Assembly: GCA_045616665.1 (NCBI GenBank)
Contig: JAZLHE010000087.1
Coordinates: forward strand, 1-47,011
Length of the DNA: 47,011 nucleotides
Source of the DNA: RUG11690 sp045616665
GTDB lineage: Bacteria; Bacteroidota; Bacteroidia; Bacteroidales; WCHB1-69
Reading direction: 5' to 3'
Of the stretch, positions 1 to 7,900 are shown piece by piece. Numbering within the stretch: position 1 is the stretch's first letter; the number at the start of each line of letters is the position of its first letter. The position numbers and the translations under genes are program-made. The notes below the pieces were generated by a model. The model was not told the DNA's origin. It did not search any database and saw nothing but the letters and a program-made list of their open reading frames with translations.

Positions 1-87
1 GTGGGGGAAGTTGTACCCAGCGACTTCAAAAAACGACACCCCGAAACCACATCAGGACAGCTCAACGACCCCGCACGTGCGCGTTGA
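1..87 (+). other. possible 3' end of an upstream coding region
   Basis: The first frame is open from base 1 to a TGA at 85-87 and encodes a hydrophilic tail beginning VGEVVPSDFKK and ending DPARAR. The stretch is clearly richer in G+C than the following 140 bases, which fits coding DNA ending here. However, the other two forward frames also stay open past this point, and 29 codons are too few to decide. No family is recognised. A short inverted repeat (TCAACG at 62-67, CGTTGA at 82-87, with the palindrome CGCACGTGCG at 72-81 inside) lies at the end. Bases 88-224 hold no gene. Confidence 0.25.
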
Positions 88-164
88 ATGTAGAAATTCC
101 TTCTCGAATTGGCAAATTCTCATTCTGCGGAATTTAGGTAAATAAAAAAATCCTAAAAATGCGA

Positions 165-191
165 TTTGATATTAAATATTGATTATTTTTG
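165..191 (+). promoter_or_regulatory. candidate Bacteroidota promoter
   Basis: TATTTTTG at 184-191 fits the Bacteroidota -7 consensus TAnnTTTG and lies 33 bases before the ATG at 225. A TTTG at 165-168 could be the -33 element, but the 15-base spacing is shorter than the usual 19 or so. AT-rich flanks are consistent with a promoter. Confidence 0.4.
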
Positions 192-224
192 CTTAATGAT
201 AAAAATTTTATATTCTTGGATTAA

Positions 225-863
225 ATGTCTGAAAATCAGTTGAAAAAGGAGAAAAAGTGGTTGTATTTCGCGTTAGGATTGGTCGCGGGATTTGTTATTT
301 GTGGTGCTTATTCGCTTATTAACCAGATGGTGCATAATAAGTCACAGTCGCTGACGCAGACTATTAAGCATATTTATCATCACGAACCATCCAATGATAC
401 GCTCGTGAAGTATGTGAATTACGTCAAGAAAACGTCTGCTGATGACAAGAACGTAGCTCGGTTAAGGGATTCTTTACGTTTGGCTGCCGAAGCAGATGAT
501 ATGGATGAGGCGGAATTTTATATGGATGAGGACGAATTGTCCAATGAAAACGTGGTTGTTGTTGATAAAATCATAGACAAAAAAACTCTGAAAGTACAGT
601 TTAAGGATGACGATTTTAACGATGTTCCTGCTTCAGACAATGATATTATCCATTTTGAAGTGCAACAGTGGAATACGCCTATTAAAAATCGCATTTCCTA
701 TCACCGTGATAACAGTGTGGTGCAAATCAAGGGTTTATCTATTGATAAAATTGCGATAGTGTGCTATGACCGACATTATTATTTGCATTATGCCGATCAA
801 TATTATTTGTTGGAAAATAACGAAGGTTTTCAAAAAATCGGACCGGCTGTGGCTTTTAAGTAA
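225..863 (+). CDS. single-pass membrane protein of unknown function
   Basis: A 212-residue protein not recognised as any family. A basic N-terminus (KKEKKW) is followed by one hydrophobic segment at about residues 13-32 with no cleavage motif, so it is probably an uncleaved signal anchor. The next about 100 residues are hydrophilic and acidic (DDMDEAEFYMDEDE), then a more beta-like C-terminal half rich in Tyr, His and Asp with CYDRHYYLHYADQYY near residues 183-197. Topology predicts a short cytoplasmic tail and a periplasmic domain. It stands alone on the plus strand and converges on the next gene with a nine-base gap. The AT-rich inverted repeat AGTAAAA/TTTTACT at 859-865 and 871-877 spans both stop codons and may end both transcripts. 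The ATG at 225 follows a TATTTTTG box. The reading frame is confident; the function is unknown. Confidence 0.7.
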   Translation: MSENQLKKEKKWLYFALGLVAGFVICGAYSLINQMVHNKSQSLTQTIKHIYHHEPSNDTLVKYVNYVKKTSADDKNVARLRDSLRLAAEADDMDEAEFYMDEDELSNENVVVVDKIIDKKTLKVQFKDDDFNDVPASDNDIIHFEVQQWNTPIKNRISYHRDNSVVQIKGLSIDKIAIVCYDRHYYLHYADQYYLLENNEGFQKIGPAVAFK

Positions 864-872
864 AAGCAGTTT

Positions 873-1730
873 TTACTCAACTTCCAATCCGTTTTCTTTT
901 AAATATTCTTCCGCATATTGAAGATATTTTTTCTCTAAAGCATAGTTCTGTCGTTGTCGTGCAGCTTTGGCAATGGCTATGTACGATTCGTAAATCCCTG
1001 TCTTTGACCGTAGAATGCCGTGGTAGTAATCATCGTTGCAATAGGCGGAAGGAATGTCGTGGCAGAATTCTTCCAGCAATTGAAACAAATCGATGGCGTA
1101 GGCTCCTTTGTCTATCTTGACCAAGGAGTCACCGGTTTGATAGACTTTATAGTAATATTCCGAAGAAAAACGATAGACTTCGTTTTCCTGTTCTTCACTG
1201 AGTTCGCTGTTGTCGAACAGGGCTTTGATGAGTGGAATGCAATCGGCGTACTCTTTCTCTTCAAATTTAATTTGTGCCTTGAGTAAGAGGGCATTGACAT
1301 TGTGTTTGTTGTATTGTAGGGCCCGAGATAGGTAGTAATCGGCTTTGTCGTTATCTGCAAAAATATAGTCAATGCGTGCTTTGCTGTAAAACAGTTCGTC
1401 AACGATTTGAATTTGCTCGGAAAAAATGGTCATTAAAGAATCTGCCTGGGCGAGTAATTGGATTCCTTGCTTTTGTAATTTTTGTTTGTCTTTGCAATAG
1501 AAAAGTCTATCGTTGCCGTTGTCCTTGAGTTCGGTTAGTTCTTTGAGGCAATCTTGAAGAAAATAGTAGTGCAAGGTGATGAGTTCAGGGTCTTCACTGT
1601 CGAGTGAAGAAAGTCGTTGCTGAATGTTATCCAATTGTGCCTGCGTGACTGTGCAGGCATCAGACCATTGGGCTTGGCAAAAATGCCAAAGTCCGAACAG
1701 AAATATAAAAAGGAAAGAGGTTCTTTTCAC
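873..1730 (-). CDS. exported TPR-like protein
   Basis: A 285-residue protein with an N-terminal signal peptide (about residues 1-20, ending CQAQ). It is helical throughout, and the middle carries tetratricopeptide-like repeats: residues about 110-180 contain pairs such as DKADYYLSRALQYNKHNVNALLLKA, with the spacing of small and aromatic residues typical of TPR helices. A probable periplasmic or outer-membrane-associated scaffold; no enzymatic motif is visible. It starts with GTG at 1728-1730; no ATG lies close by in frame, and the start is fixed by the signal peptide directly after it. It begins eight bases after the stop of the thioredoxin lipoprotein gene, so it is the last gene of a murD-thioredoxin-TPR unit. 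Partner and exact role are unknown. Confidence 0.65.
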   Translation of the reverse strand: MKRTSFLFIFLFGLWHFCQAQWSDACTVTQAQLDNIQQRLSSLDSEDPELITLHYYFLQDCLKELTELKDNGNDRLFYCKDKQKLQKQGIQLLAQADSLMTIFSEQIQIVDELFYSKARIDYIFADNDKADYYLSRALQYNKHNVNALLLKAQIKFEEKEYADCIPLIKALFDNSELSEEQENEVYRFSSEYYYKVYQTGDSLVKIDKGAYAIDLFQLLEEFCHDIPSAYCNDDYYHGILRSKTGIYESYIAIAKAARQRQNYALEKKYLQYAEEYLKENGLEVE

Positions 1731-1738
1731 AAAAAATG

Positions 1739-2287
1739 TTATTCGTCTTTCTCATCTAAAAATTTGTCAATCAATTTTTTCAAGTCGTTTTTGGACAGGG
1801 TGCCGTTAACGATGCCGGGTTGACTGTTGCGTTTGAAAAACAGCAGGGTTGGAATACTGTATATGTCAAAGGCAGCGGCGGTTTTGCCACATTTGTCGGT
1901 ATTGACTTTATAAACGATAAGCCGACCCTGGTATTCCTTGGCCAATTCCACCAAGATGGGATGCATGGCACTGCAGGGTCTGCACCAATCGGCATAAAAA
2001 TCTACGATGCAAGGGGTGTTGCCTTTGTACTGGAAACCTTTGTCGTTGTCGATATCTGTAATTTGAGCTGCAAATTCTTCGTCACTTAAAAAAATGATTT
2101 TTCCAGAAAGGTCTTCTTCAATGACTTGTTTTTCGGTGGCTGGCGTTTGCGTAAAACGAGGGTCGTCCATAGCCATCGAAATTACCTTTTCAGTTTCAAA
2201 ACTAAGATCTTCTTCTTCAGTTTGTTTTGTATTACAACTGATTAATAATAAAGAAGATAAAACCAATAAGAAAATATTTTTCTTCAT
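1739..2287 (-). CDS. thioredoxin-fold lipoprotein
   Basis: A 182-residue lipoprotein with a thioredoxin domain. The N-terminus is a lipoprotein signal with lipobox LISC and acylated Cys18. The domain covers about residues 65-182 with active site W101-C-R-P-C105, in the context DFYADWCRPC, followed by the family's cis-proline region (SIPTLLFF). The active-site pair CRPC differs from classical CGPC, which changes redox potential, but Bacteroidota thioredoxins often vary here. Expected to act in the periplasm, lipid-anchored, in thiol-disulfide exchange. The reading frame is open 24 codons further upstream, but the ATG at 2287 puts the lipoprotein signal at the N-terminus, and translation there clears the murD stop by 22 bases. 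It lies between a MurD-like ligase and a TPR protein in one unit, suggesting envelope maintenance. Confidence 0.88.
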   Translation of the reverse strand: MKKNIFLLVLSSLLLISCNTKQTEEEDLSFETEKVISMAMDDPRFTQTPATEKQVIEEDLSGKIIFLSDEEFAAQITDIDNDKGFQYKGNTPCIVDFYADWCRPCSAMHPILVELAKEYQGRLIVYKVNTDKCGKTAAAFDIYSIPTLLFFKRNSQPGIVNGTLSKNDLKKLIDKFLDEKDE

Positions 2288-2309
2288 TGTATGATGATTA
2301 AATTGAAAA

Positions 2310-3686
2310 TTATTCGTGTTTGCGCACTTCTTCCTTAAATTTTCTTCCCCGGAATTCAAAATTCTTAAATTGGTCGTAACTTGAGGCGGCTGGAGATAGT
2401 AGGCAGCTTTTCCCTTTTTCCGTTACCTGAAAGCAGTAATCGACAATTTTTCCAAAGTCGTCTTCCTCCAAAACCGAATCGGGTAGAGAATATTTACTTC
2501 CCCATTCTTGTTTGATGCGGTGTCCGGCAGGACCAGTGAAGACGATATGACTGACAGGATTATCGTGCAGATAATCAATGAGATGGTCGTAGGCAATGCC
2601 TCGGTCAAATCCTCCTAAAATGAGCGTGTTTACATTTTTTAGGGCTTTGAGGGCTGCAATGGTCGCCTCTGGAATCGTGGAAATGCTGTCGTTGTAGAAT
2701 TTGATGTCTTGAAAAGTGCCGACATACTCAATGCGGTGTTCCAGCCCGTTGAATGAGGCCAAGTATTTCATAATATCCTCGTCGCTGACACCGTAATTTT
2801 TGACAGCCAAAATGGCCGCCATAATGTTGTTGAAATTATGTCTGCCTGGAAGATTGTAGTAGTGACGTAGGTCGTATTCGCCAAGCAGCTCCCCTTTCCG
2901 AACGTACATCAGATTGTCGTCCATACAGTAACATCCCGTATCAATACTTTGTAAACTGCTGAATTTTAAAAAGTTACGTTTATAGCCATGGCTTTTTATC
3001 AGATGAGGGATGTGTTCGTCTTCGTTATTGTAAATAAGGATGTCGTTTTCTTGTTGAAATTTGGTGATGTTCATCTTGGCAAGTTGATAGTTGCTCAAGG
3101 ATTGAAAATGGTCAAGATGCTCTTGATACATATTCAGCAAAATGGCAATATGTGGGGAAGTTTCGGTAAATTCCAGCTGATGAGCTGATAATTCTGCTAC
3201 AATGACGGAATCTTCGTTCAAATCTTCTAGGATGTTGAAAAAGGGAATGCCGATATTGCCGGCTAGAAAGGTGTTGCTGCGACTATTGGAAAGCAGGTGA
3301 TAAATCAGTGACGAGGTGGTACTTTTGCCTTTGGTGCCGGTAACACCGATGACTTGTTGGCGGAATCCTTGCATAAACATTTCTGTTTGCGAAGTAATGC
3401 GGTAAGGATGGATAAAATAGTTGATATTGTTCAAGTTCACGCCGGGTGTCTTGAAAATGAGATCGTAGTCGTTGAGGTTTTGCGCATATTCGCTGCCAAT
3501 GACAAATCGTAAGTGCCTGTCAGTCTTAAATTCTTCAATATTAAGAGCTTCGCTTCGGTCAGCGGCAACAATCTCCATATCGGGGAAGTGTTTTCGAATA
3601 AACCGATAGGTGGAAACGCCTTCTCTTCCAAATCCTAAAATGACAATCTTTTTATTTTTGATCTGTTCTAAAATGACATCTATCAT
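2310..3686 (-). CDS. murD: MurD-like UDP-N-acetylmuramoyl-alanine glutamate ligase, divergent
   Basis: A 458-residue Mur ligase, the enzyme class that adds glutamate to UDP-MurNAc-L-Ala in peptidoglycan synthesis in the cytoplasm. Visible: Rossmann-like N-terminus (VILGFGREG, 15-23), ATP loop GTKGKSTT at 117-124, central ELSAHQLE (165-172), NMYQEHLDHF (185-194), and a C-terminal domain ending with LLSPAASSYDQFKNFEFRGRKF-type sequence (429-450), which is characteristic of MurD rather than MurC, E or F. Length matches MurD. Odd: the loop written DSKATN in standard MurD is DSISTIP here (333-339), and ESSFQ/LSSFQ is LSAHQ. These changes lie in substrate-binding loops, so the amino acid added, or its stereochemistry, may differ. 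It is not inside a division/cell-wall cluster, so a standard murD may exist elsewhere. It is followed at 22 bases by a thioredoxin lipoprotein. Confidence 0.85.
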   Translation of the reverse strand: MIDVILEQIKNKKIVILGFGREGVSTYRFIRKHFPDMEIVAADRSEALNIEEFKTDRHLRFVIGSEYAQNLNDYDLIFKTPGVNLNNINYFIHPYRITSQTEMFMQGFRQQVIGVTGTKGKSTTSSLIYHLLSNSRSNTFLAGNIGIPFFNILEDLNEDSVIVAELSAHQLEFTETSPHIAILLNMYQEHLDHFQSLSNYQLAKMNITKFQQENDILIYNNEDEHIPHLIKSHGYKRNFLKFSSLQSIDTGCYCMDDNLMYVRKGELLGEYDLRHYYNLPGRHNFNNIMAAILAVKNYGVSDEDIMKYLASFNGLEHRIEYVGTFQDIKFYNDSISTIPEATIAALKALKNVNTLILGGFDRGIAYDHLIDYLHDNPVSHIVFTGPAGHRIKQEWGSKYSLPDSVLEEDDFGKIVDYCFQVTEKGKSCLLSPAASSYDQFKNFEFRGRKFKEEVRKHE

Positions 3687-3721
3687 AATTCTGCGGTATC
3701 GTTGACAAAAGTGATGAATAA

Positions 3722-4741
3722 CTATTTCCTAATAAATTTCTTGGTGGCAATGGCGTGGTCGTTGGCCAATCGGATGAAGTACATACCGGAAGCAAGGTCG
3801 TTCAATTGGTAACTGTTGCCGACAATATTGTTCACGCTGGTCCAGTTGCCGTCTTCTGCACGCCATTGCAAGTTGACATTGTTGTTGTTGGCAACGTACC
3901 AACTGAGATCGGCAGTACGATTGGTGATATTATCAGCCGTAATGCTGTTGGGTACATAGCAAAGTGTGGAATCGGCTTCGCTAACGTTAACGTCATCGCC
4001 GATGGTTCCCATCGTGAAGGTTAATGCCTGGGTGCCACTGTGAGGATAGCAGTATTCGGAAGCGGTGCTCGTAATATGGGGAGCAGGGTAGTTCTCGCCT
4101 CTGGTGATGGAAGTCCAACAAATCGGAACAATTCCTTCTTGGTCATAATTGGTACTGGCGTATGATTCAAAATCTTCATTATATGGAAGTTCCATAATAG
4201 AACAGTCGGTGGTCGCATTCAAAACAGGGCTATGTGGACTTTGGGAATAGCTGTTACAATTGCTGAAAACAGAGAAGTCGTAATTCGTGGCAGAACTTAA
4301 ATTTGGTATTTCGTAAGGTTTGGTTGTAATGTTTTCGATGGTGTTTCCGCTTCCGTCGCCGGGAATAAAGCCGGTTGGACCGTATTCGACAGACCACTGG
4401 TTGGCTTCGGTCATATCGGTCCAACTAATATCTGCGGAAGTGGCGTGAATGTTGGATGCATTAACGTAGAGCGGCTGGGTACAAGTCGGGATTCTTTCCA
4501 ATGTGAGATTGTCTATTTTGCAAGTGGCTTGGTCATAGGAATAGAATTGAAGTGAGATGTATTTGTAGTTACCTGTGTAATCGGTTTCGTCAAAATTGGT
4601 AAACCAGGGGAGGTCATAAAGGTGAATGGAATCACAAGTTCTAAATGTGTGATTGATAAGACTTTGAGCATTTGCATTCTGAAAGAAGATGCCCCAACCG
4701 AGGATTCCTAAAAGGCAGAAAATGATGGGGATTTTTTTCAT
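3722..4741 (-). CDS. shortened T9SS fibronectin-III surface protein
   Basis: A 339-residue secreted protein; the ATG at 4741 gives a signal peptide (1-26, ending NANAQ). Order: a remnant of a cleaved-adhesin-like domain (DLPWFTNFDE at 43-52 running within a few residues into a C-terminal domain edge, CKIDNLTLERIPTC at 74-87), a complete fibronectin-III domain (about 88-180), the start of a second adhesin domain (about 184-252), a truncated second fibronectin-III domain (about 262-312), and only the last about 27 residues of a type A sorting domain (SGMYFIRL...TKKFIRK). Each part matches domains of the 1612-residue neighbour, but three blocks are joined where about 80-120 residues would be expected, always in frame. 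Whether the short sorting signal still directs T9SS export is uncertain. It probably heads the transcription unit with murD (gap 35 bases) from the promoter at 4776-4806. Confidence 0.8.
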   Translation of the reverse strand: MKKIPIIFCLLGILGWGIFFQNANAQSLINHTFRTCDSIHLYDLPWFTNFDETDYTGNYKYISLQFYSYDQATCKIDNLTLERIPTCTQPLYVNASNIHATSADISWTDMTEANQWSVEYGPTGFIPGDGSGNTIENITTKPYEIPNLSSATNYDFSVFSNCNSYSQSPHSPVLNATTDCSIMELPYNEDFESYASTNYDQEGIVPICWTSITRGENYPAPHITSTASEYCYPHSGTQALTFTMGTIGDDVNVSEADSTLCYVPNSITADNITNRTADLSWYVANNNNVNLQWRAEDGNWTSVNNIVGNSYQLNDLASGMYFIRLANDHAIATKKFIRK

Positions 4742-4775
4742 ATTATATATATACATTTAAATTAATGTTCTGTTG

Positions 4776-4806
4776 CAAAATTACATATTTATTTTGATAT
4801 GGCAAA
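4776..4806 (-). promoter_or_regulatory. Bacteroidota promoter, near-consensus
   Basis: On the minus strand, TTTG at 4803-4806 and TAATTTTG at 4776-4783 (TAnnTTTG) are separated by exactly 19 bases, the consensus arrangement of Bacteroidota -33/-7 promoters. It lies 34 bases before the ATG at 4741 and would drive the shortened T9SS gene and perhaps murD and what follows. Confidence 0.75.
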
Positions 4807-4881
4807 CACTGATGAAACTTATGTTTGACAATAGTTTTTTTTCTTTTGCCGTCCCGCAAAAAATATCTTACGAATAAATAC

Positions 4882-4929
4882 AAAAAAAGGGACCGACTAC
4901 AAAATCACTTTTTAGTCGGTCCCTTTTTG
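4882..4929 (-). terminator. strong intrinsic terminator
   Basis: A perfect 16-bp inverted repeat, 4884-4899 against 4913-4928, with core GGGACCGACTA and a 13-base loop. On the minus strand the stem is followed by a run of T (complement of 4882-4888). It begins 18 bases after the stop of the giant surface-protein gene, whose transcript it should end before the next promoter at 4776-4806. Confidence 0.92.
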
Positions 4930-4946
4930 TGATGTTCACAAGACGG

Positions 4947-7900
4947 TTATTTCTTGATGAATTTTTTGGTAGCTGTCGTATTGTCGCCTGATATACGGAC
5001 GAAGTATATACCAGAAGCGTAATTGTCAAGATTGATGACACTTTGGTTGTTGCTTAGCGGAACCGTTTGTATCAGTTGTCCGAATGCGTTATAAACGACT
5101 GCTTCTTCGACAGTGACATTGGCATTGATTGTGAGAGTGATGTAGTTGTCGGCAGGATTTGGCATCAGGCTGATGCTGTTGAATAATGTCACATTGTCAA
5201 TACCAACTTCAGGTTGAGTCGTGAAACTTGTACTCACGAAGTCGCTTTCGTTATCGGCACAGATGGTTTTAACGCGGAAATCGTAACTTGTATTGGCCGT
5301 TAGGCCTTCAAGGTTAAAGGAAGAAGTGGCAGTGGTGGCTTCTTGCCATTGGGAAACATTCTGCTGTTTGTATCCAACTCTCCAATTGGTGCCTCCGTTG
5401 GCATTCCAACTGGCAACGGCTGATGTTTCATTAATGTTGCCAATTTGAAGGTCGGTTGGAGCATCGCAAGGATTAACAGGGGCTGCAGGCGTGGTGAAAG
5501 TGTGAGAAGCTGTCCAGTCGCTTTCGTTATCTGTGCAGACGGCCTGAACCTGTACTTCGTAAGCGGTTTGTGCACTTAATCCTGTCAATTGGTGGCTTGC
5601 ACTTGTCAAATTGTTGACCGCAATCCAATTGCCGCTTTGAGCTCTGTATTGCAAGTTCCATTTGTTGGCATTACCCGCATTCCAAGTGATGTTGGCAGAG
5701 TTGTACAATACGTTGTTGGATGCCAAGTTCGTTGGAACATCGCAAGTAGCCGGAATTTCACCATCATAAACCATTACCGAATCAATATGGAGGTCGTTAT
5801 CGCCACCCGATACCGTAGATTCGCCATAGAAAGCAATCTTGATTTCATGTCCGATATAATCAGACAAGTCAATATGAATTGCTTCTCCTGTATGGGAAAT
5901 GGCAGCATAACTATGGTCGGCGGTAGGATCGCCATCATTCCAAATCACGGCATTGTCGGTTGACCAAGTGGCACCATTGTCTGTAGAGATGGCAACGATA
6001 AACTTATCGTCATCAGAAGTACTTGATGGAGCAGAGGATGATGCAAAAGCGGTCAATGCCAAATTGAATGATAACACCGGAGTTTCAGCCGTAGTCAAAT
6101 CAATAGCCGGACTTACCAACCAGTAGTTGCAGGTGGTTCCATAAATATTCACCTTCGGATGAACATGTCCAAATGCATAGGTGCTTGAGAATATCCAACC
6201 GCTTGTGGTAGCAGTTGGAGTTTCTGTACCAAAAATTCCAGAGTATCTATTCCAACAAGCTGGCATAGAAGAAGTGGTGAAGTTTTCGGTAAATGGCAAT
6301 TCATACACCGCACATTCCGTAGTGAAATTGCATTTTGCACTCCAAGAACTGGTTCCATCCGCATCACAATTGGATTGAACATAGACATCGTATGAAGTTG
6401 TAGGTGTCAAACCTGTCAATTCGTATGGATTATCCATAATATCGGTAAGCATTGTTCCAGTTCCGGGTGTAAATCCAGCAGGACCATATTCGATATTCCA
6501 CGAGGTTTCGCCATTACGGGCAGTCCAGCTCAAATCAGCAGAAGTAGTTGTGATGTTGGTGGCTGTCAGATTGGTGGGTTTTAAGCATATTTGGGCAGAG
6601 CATGTAACAGTGAAGTTAGTGAAAGTGGCACCAGAAGAGAGGGTGCTACCATCTGAACAACTGTAGATAATGTCTTCAGCAGGATCAAGAATTTCAAATG
6701 AAGTTTCACCGGAGTATGAGCCGGTGTGCCATTCAAAGCGGGTATTGCTCATATCACATAGGCCGACATTGAAACTGGCCTCGTAGTTGCCGCTGGCAAC
6801 GGTGTAGGTGCCCACCAAAATGTTGTCGCTATAAATTGTGATGTAGTTGCCGTTCCAGCCATCACCGTAGCTGTCGTGCAGATTAAGAGTGTATTGGCAT
6901 TGGTCGCTGGTATTGCAGATTTGGGTAGTGAATGTGCAAACTTGACTGTAGTCGCTGTAGTCGCTGCCGCCGCAGAATGCGCTTACATAAATGTCGTAAG
7001 TGTAACTGCTATTGAGTCCGGTTAATTCAAATGGGTTGCTGGTGGCCGGTGTGGTATTACCTAAACCAGGTGTGAATCCAGTGGTGTCATATTCGATAAT
7101 CCAACTGCTAGCTCCATTGACGTCAGTCCACGCGATGGTGGCGTTGTCGGCGTTGATGTTGCTGACAATGACATTGAGAGGTTGCATACAAGTTGGAGTA
7201 TAGTCCAAGGTCAAGTCATCGATTCTAAAAGTATTACTAGTGCCGTTGGAAACACGGAAGGCAATGTATTTGCCATAGCCTGTATAGTTGCTTAAAGGAT
7301 ATATTACGTATTCCCAAGTGTTGATTGCGCTGGCGTTCAGGGTGTCTAATACTTCAAAAGTGGTAATGTCGTCTTTGTCATCCATGACACCGATTTCCAT
7401 AGTGACGGAAGTTGAAGATTGAATCAGGTAGAACGACAGCATCAGGCTGTTTGCATCCACATCGTCACCTATGCCTGGTAAAATAGCCACATCGTAGCAA
7501 TTGGGGGTATAATGGAAGTCCAAGGAAGCGGGAGCGCTGTGATAGGAACCAGTGTAAACGTAGGGGAAGTGGGAGGGGTCTGAAGTGAGTTTGCTCCAGC
7601 AGTCGGGGAATTTTTGATTGTCGGGTAAGCCTGAATAATCTTCTTCGTCAAAATTGGTGAACCAGGGAAGGTCGCTGGAGGTAATAGGACCGCATTCTGT
7701 TTTGAAGTTGGCGGAAGTCCAGGAACTTTCGCTACCATCGTCGCAAATAGCGCGAAGTTGCACCGTGTAGTGGGTGTTTGGACTGAGGGAAAAAAGCTGG
7801 TAAGTTGTTTCATAAACATAGCCTTCTTCAGTCCAGTCAACATCGCCATTGGCTTTGTAGCGAAGTTCCCAGGTGCTTTCTTGATAGCCTGGGGTCCATT

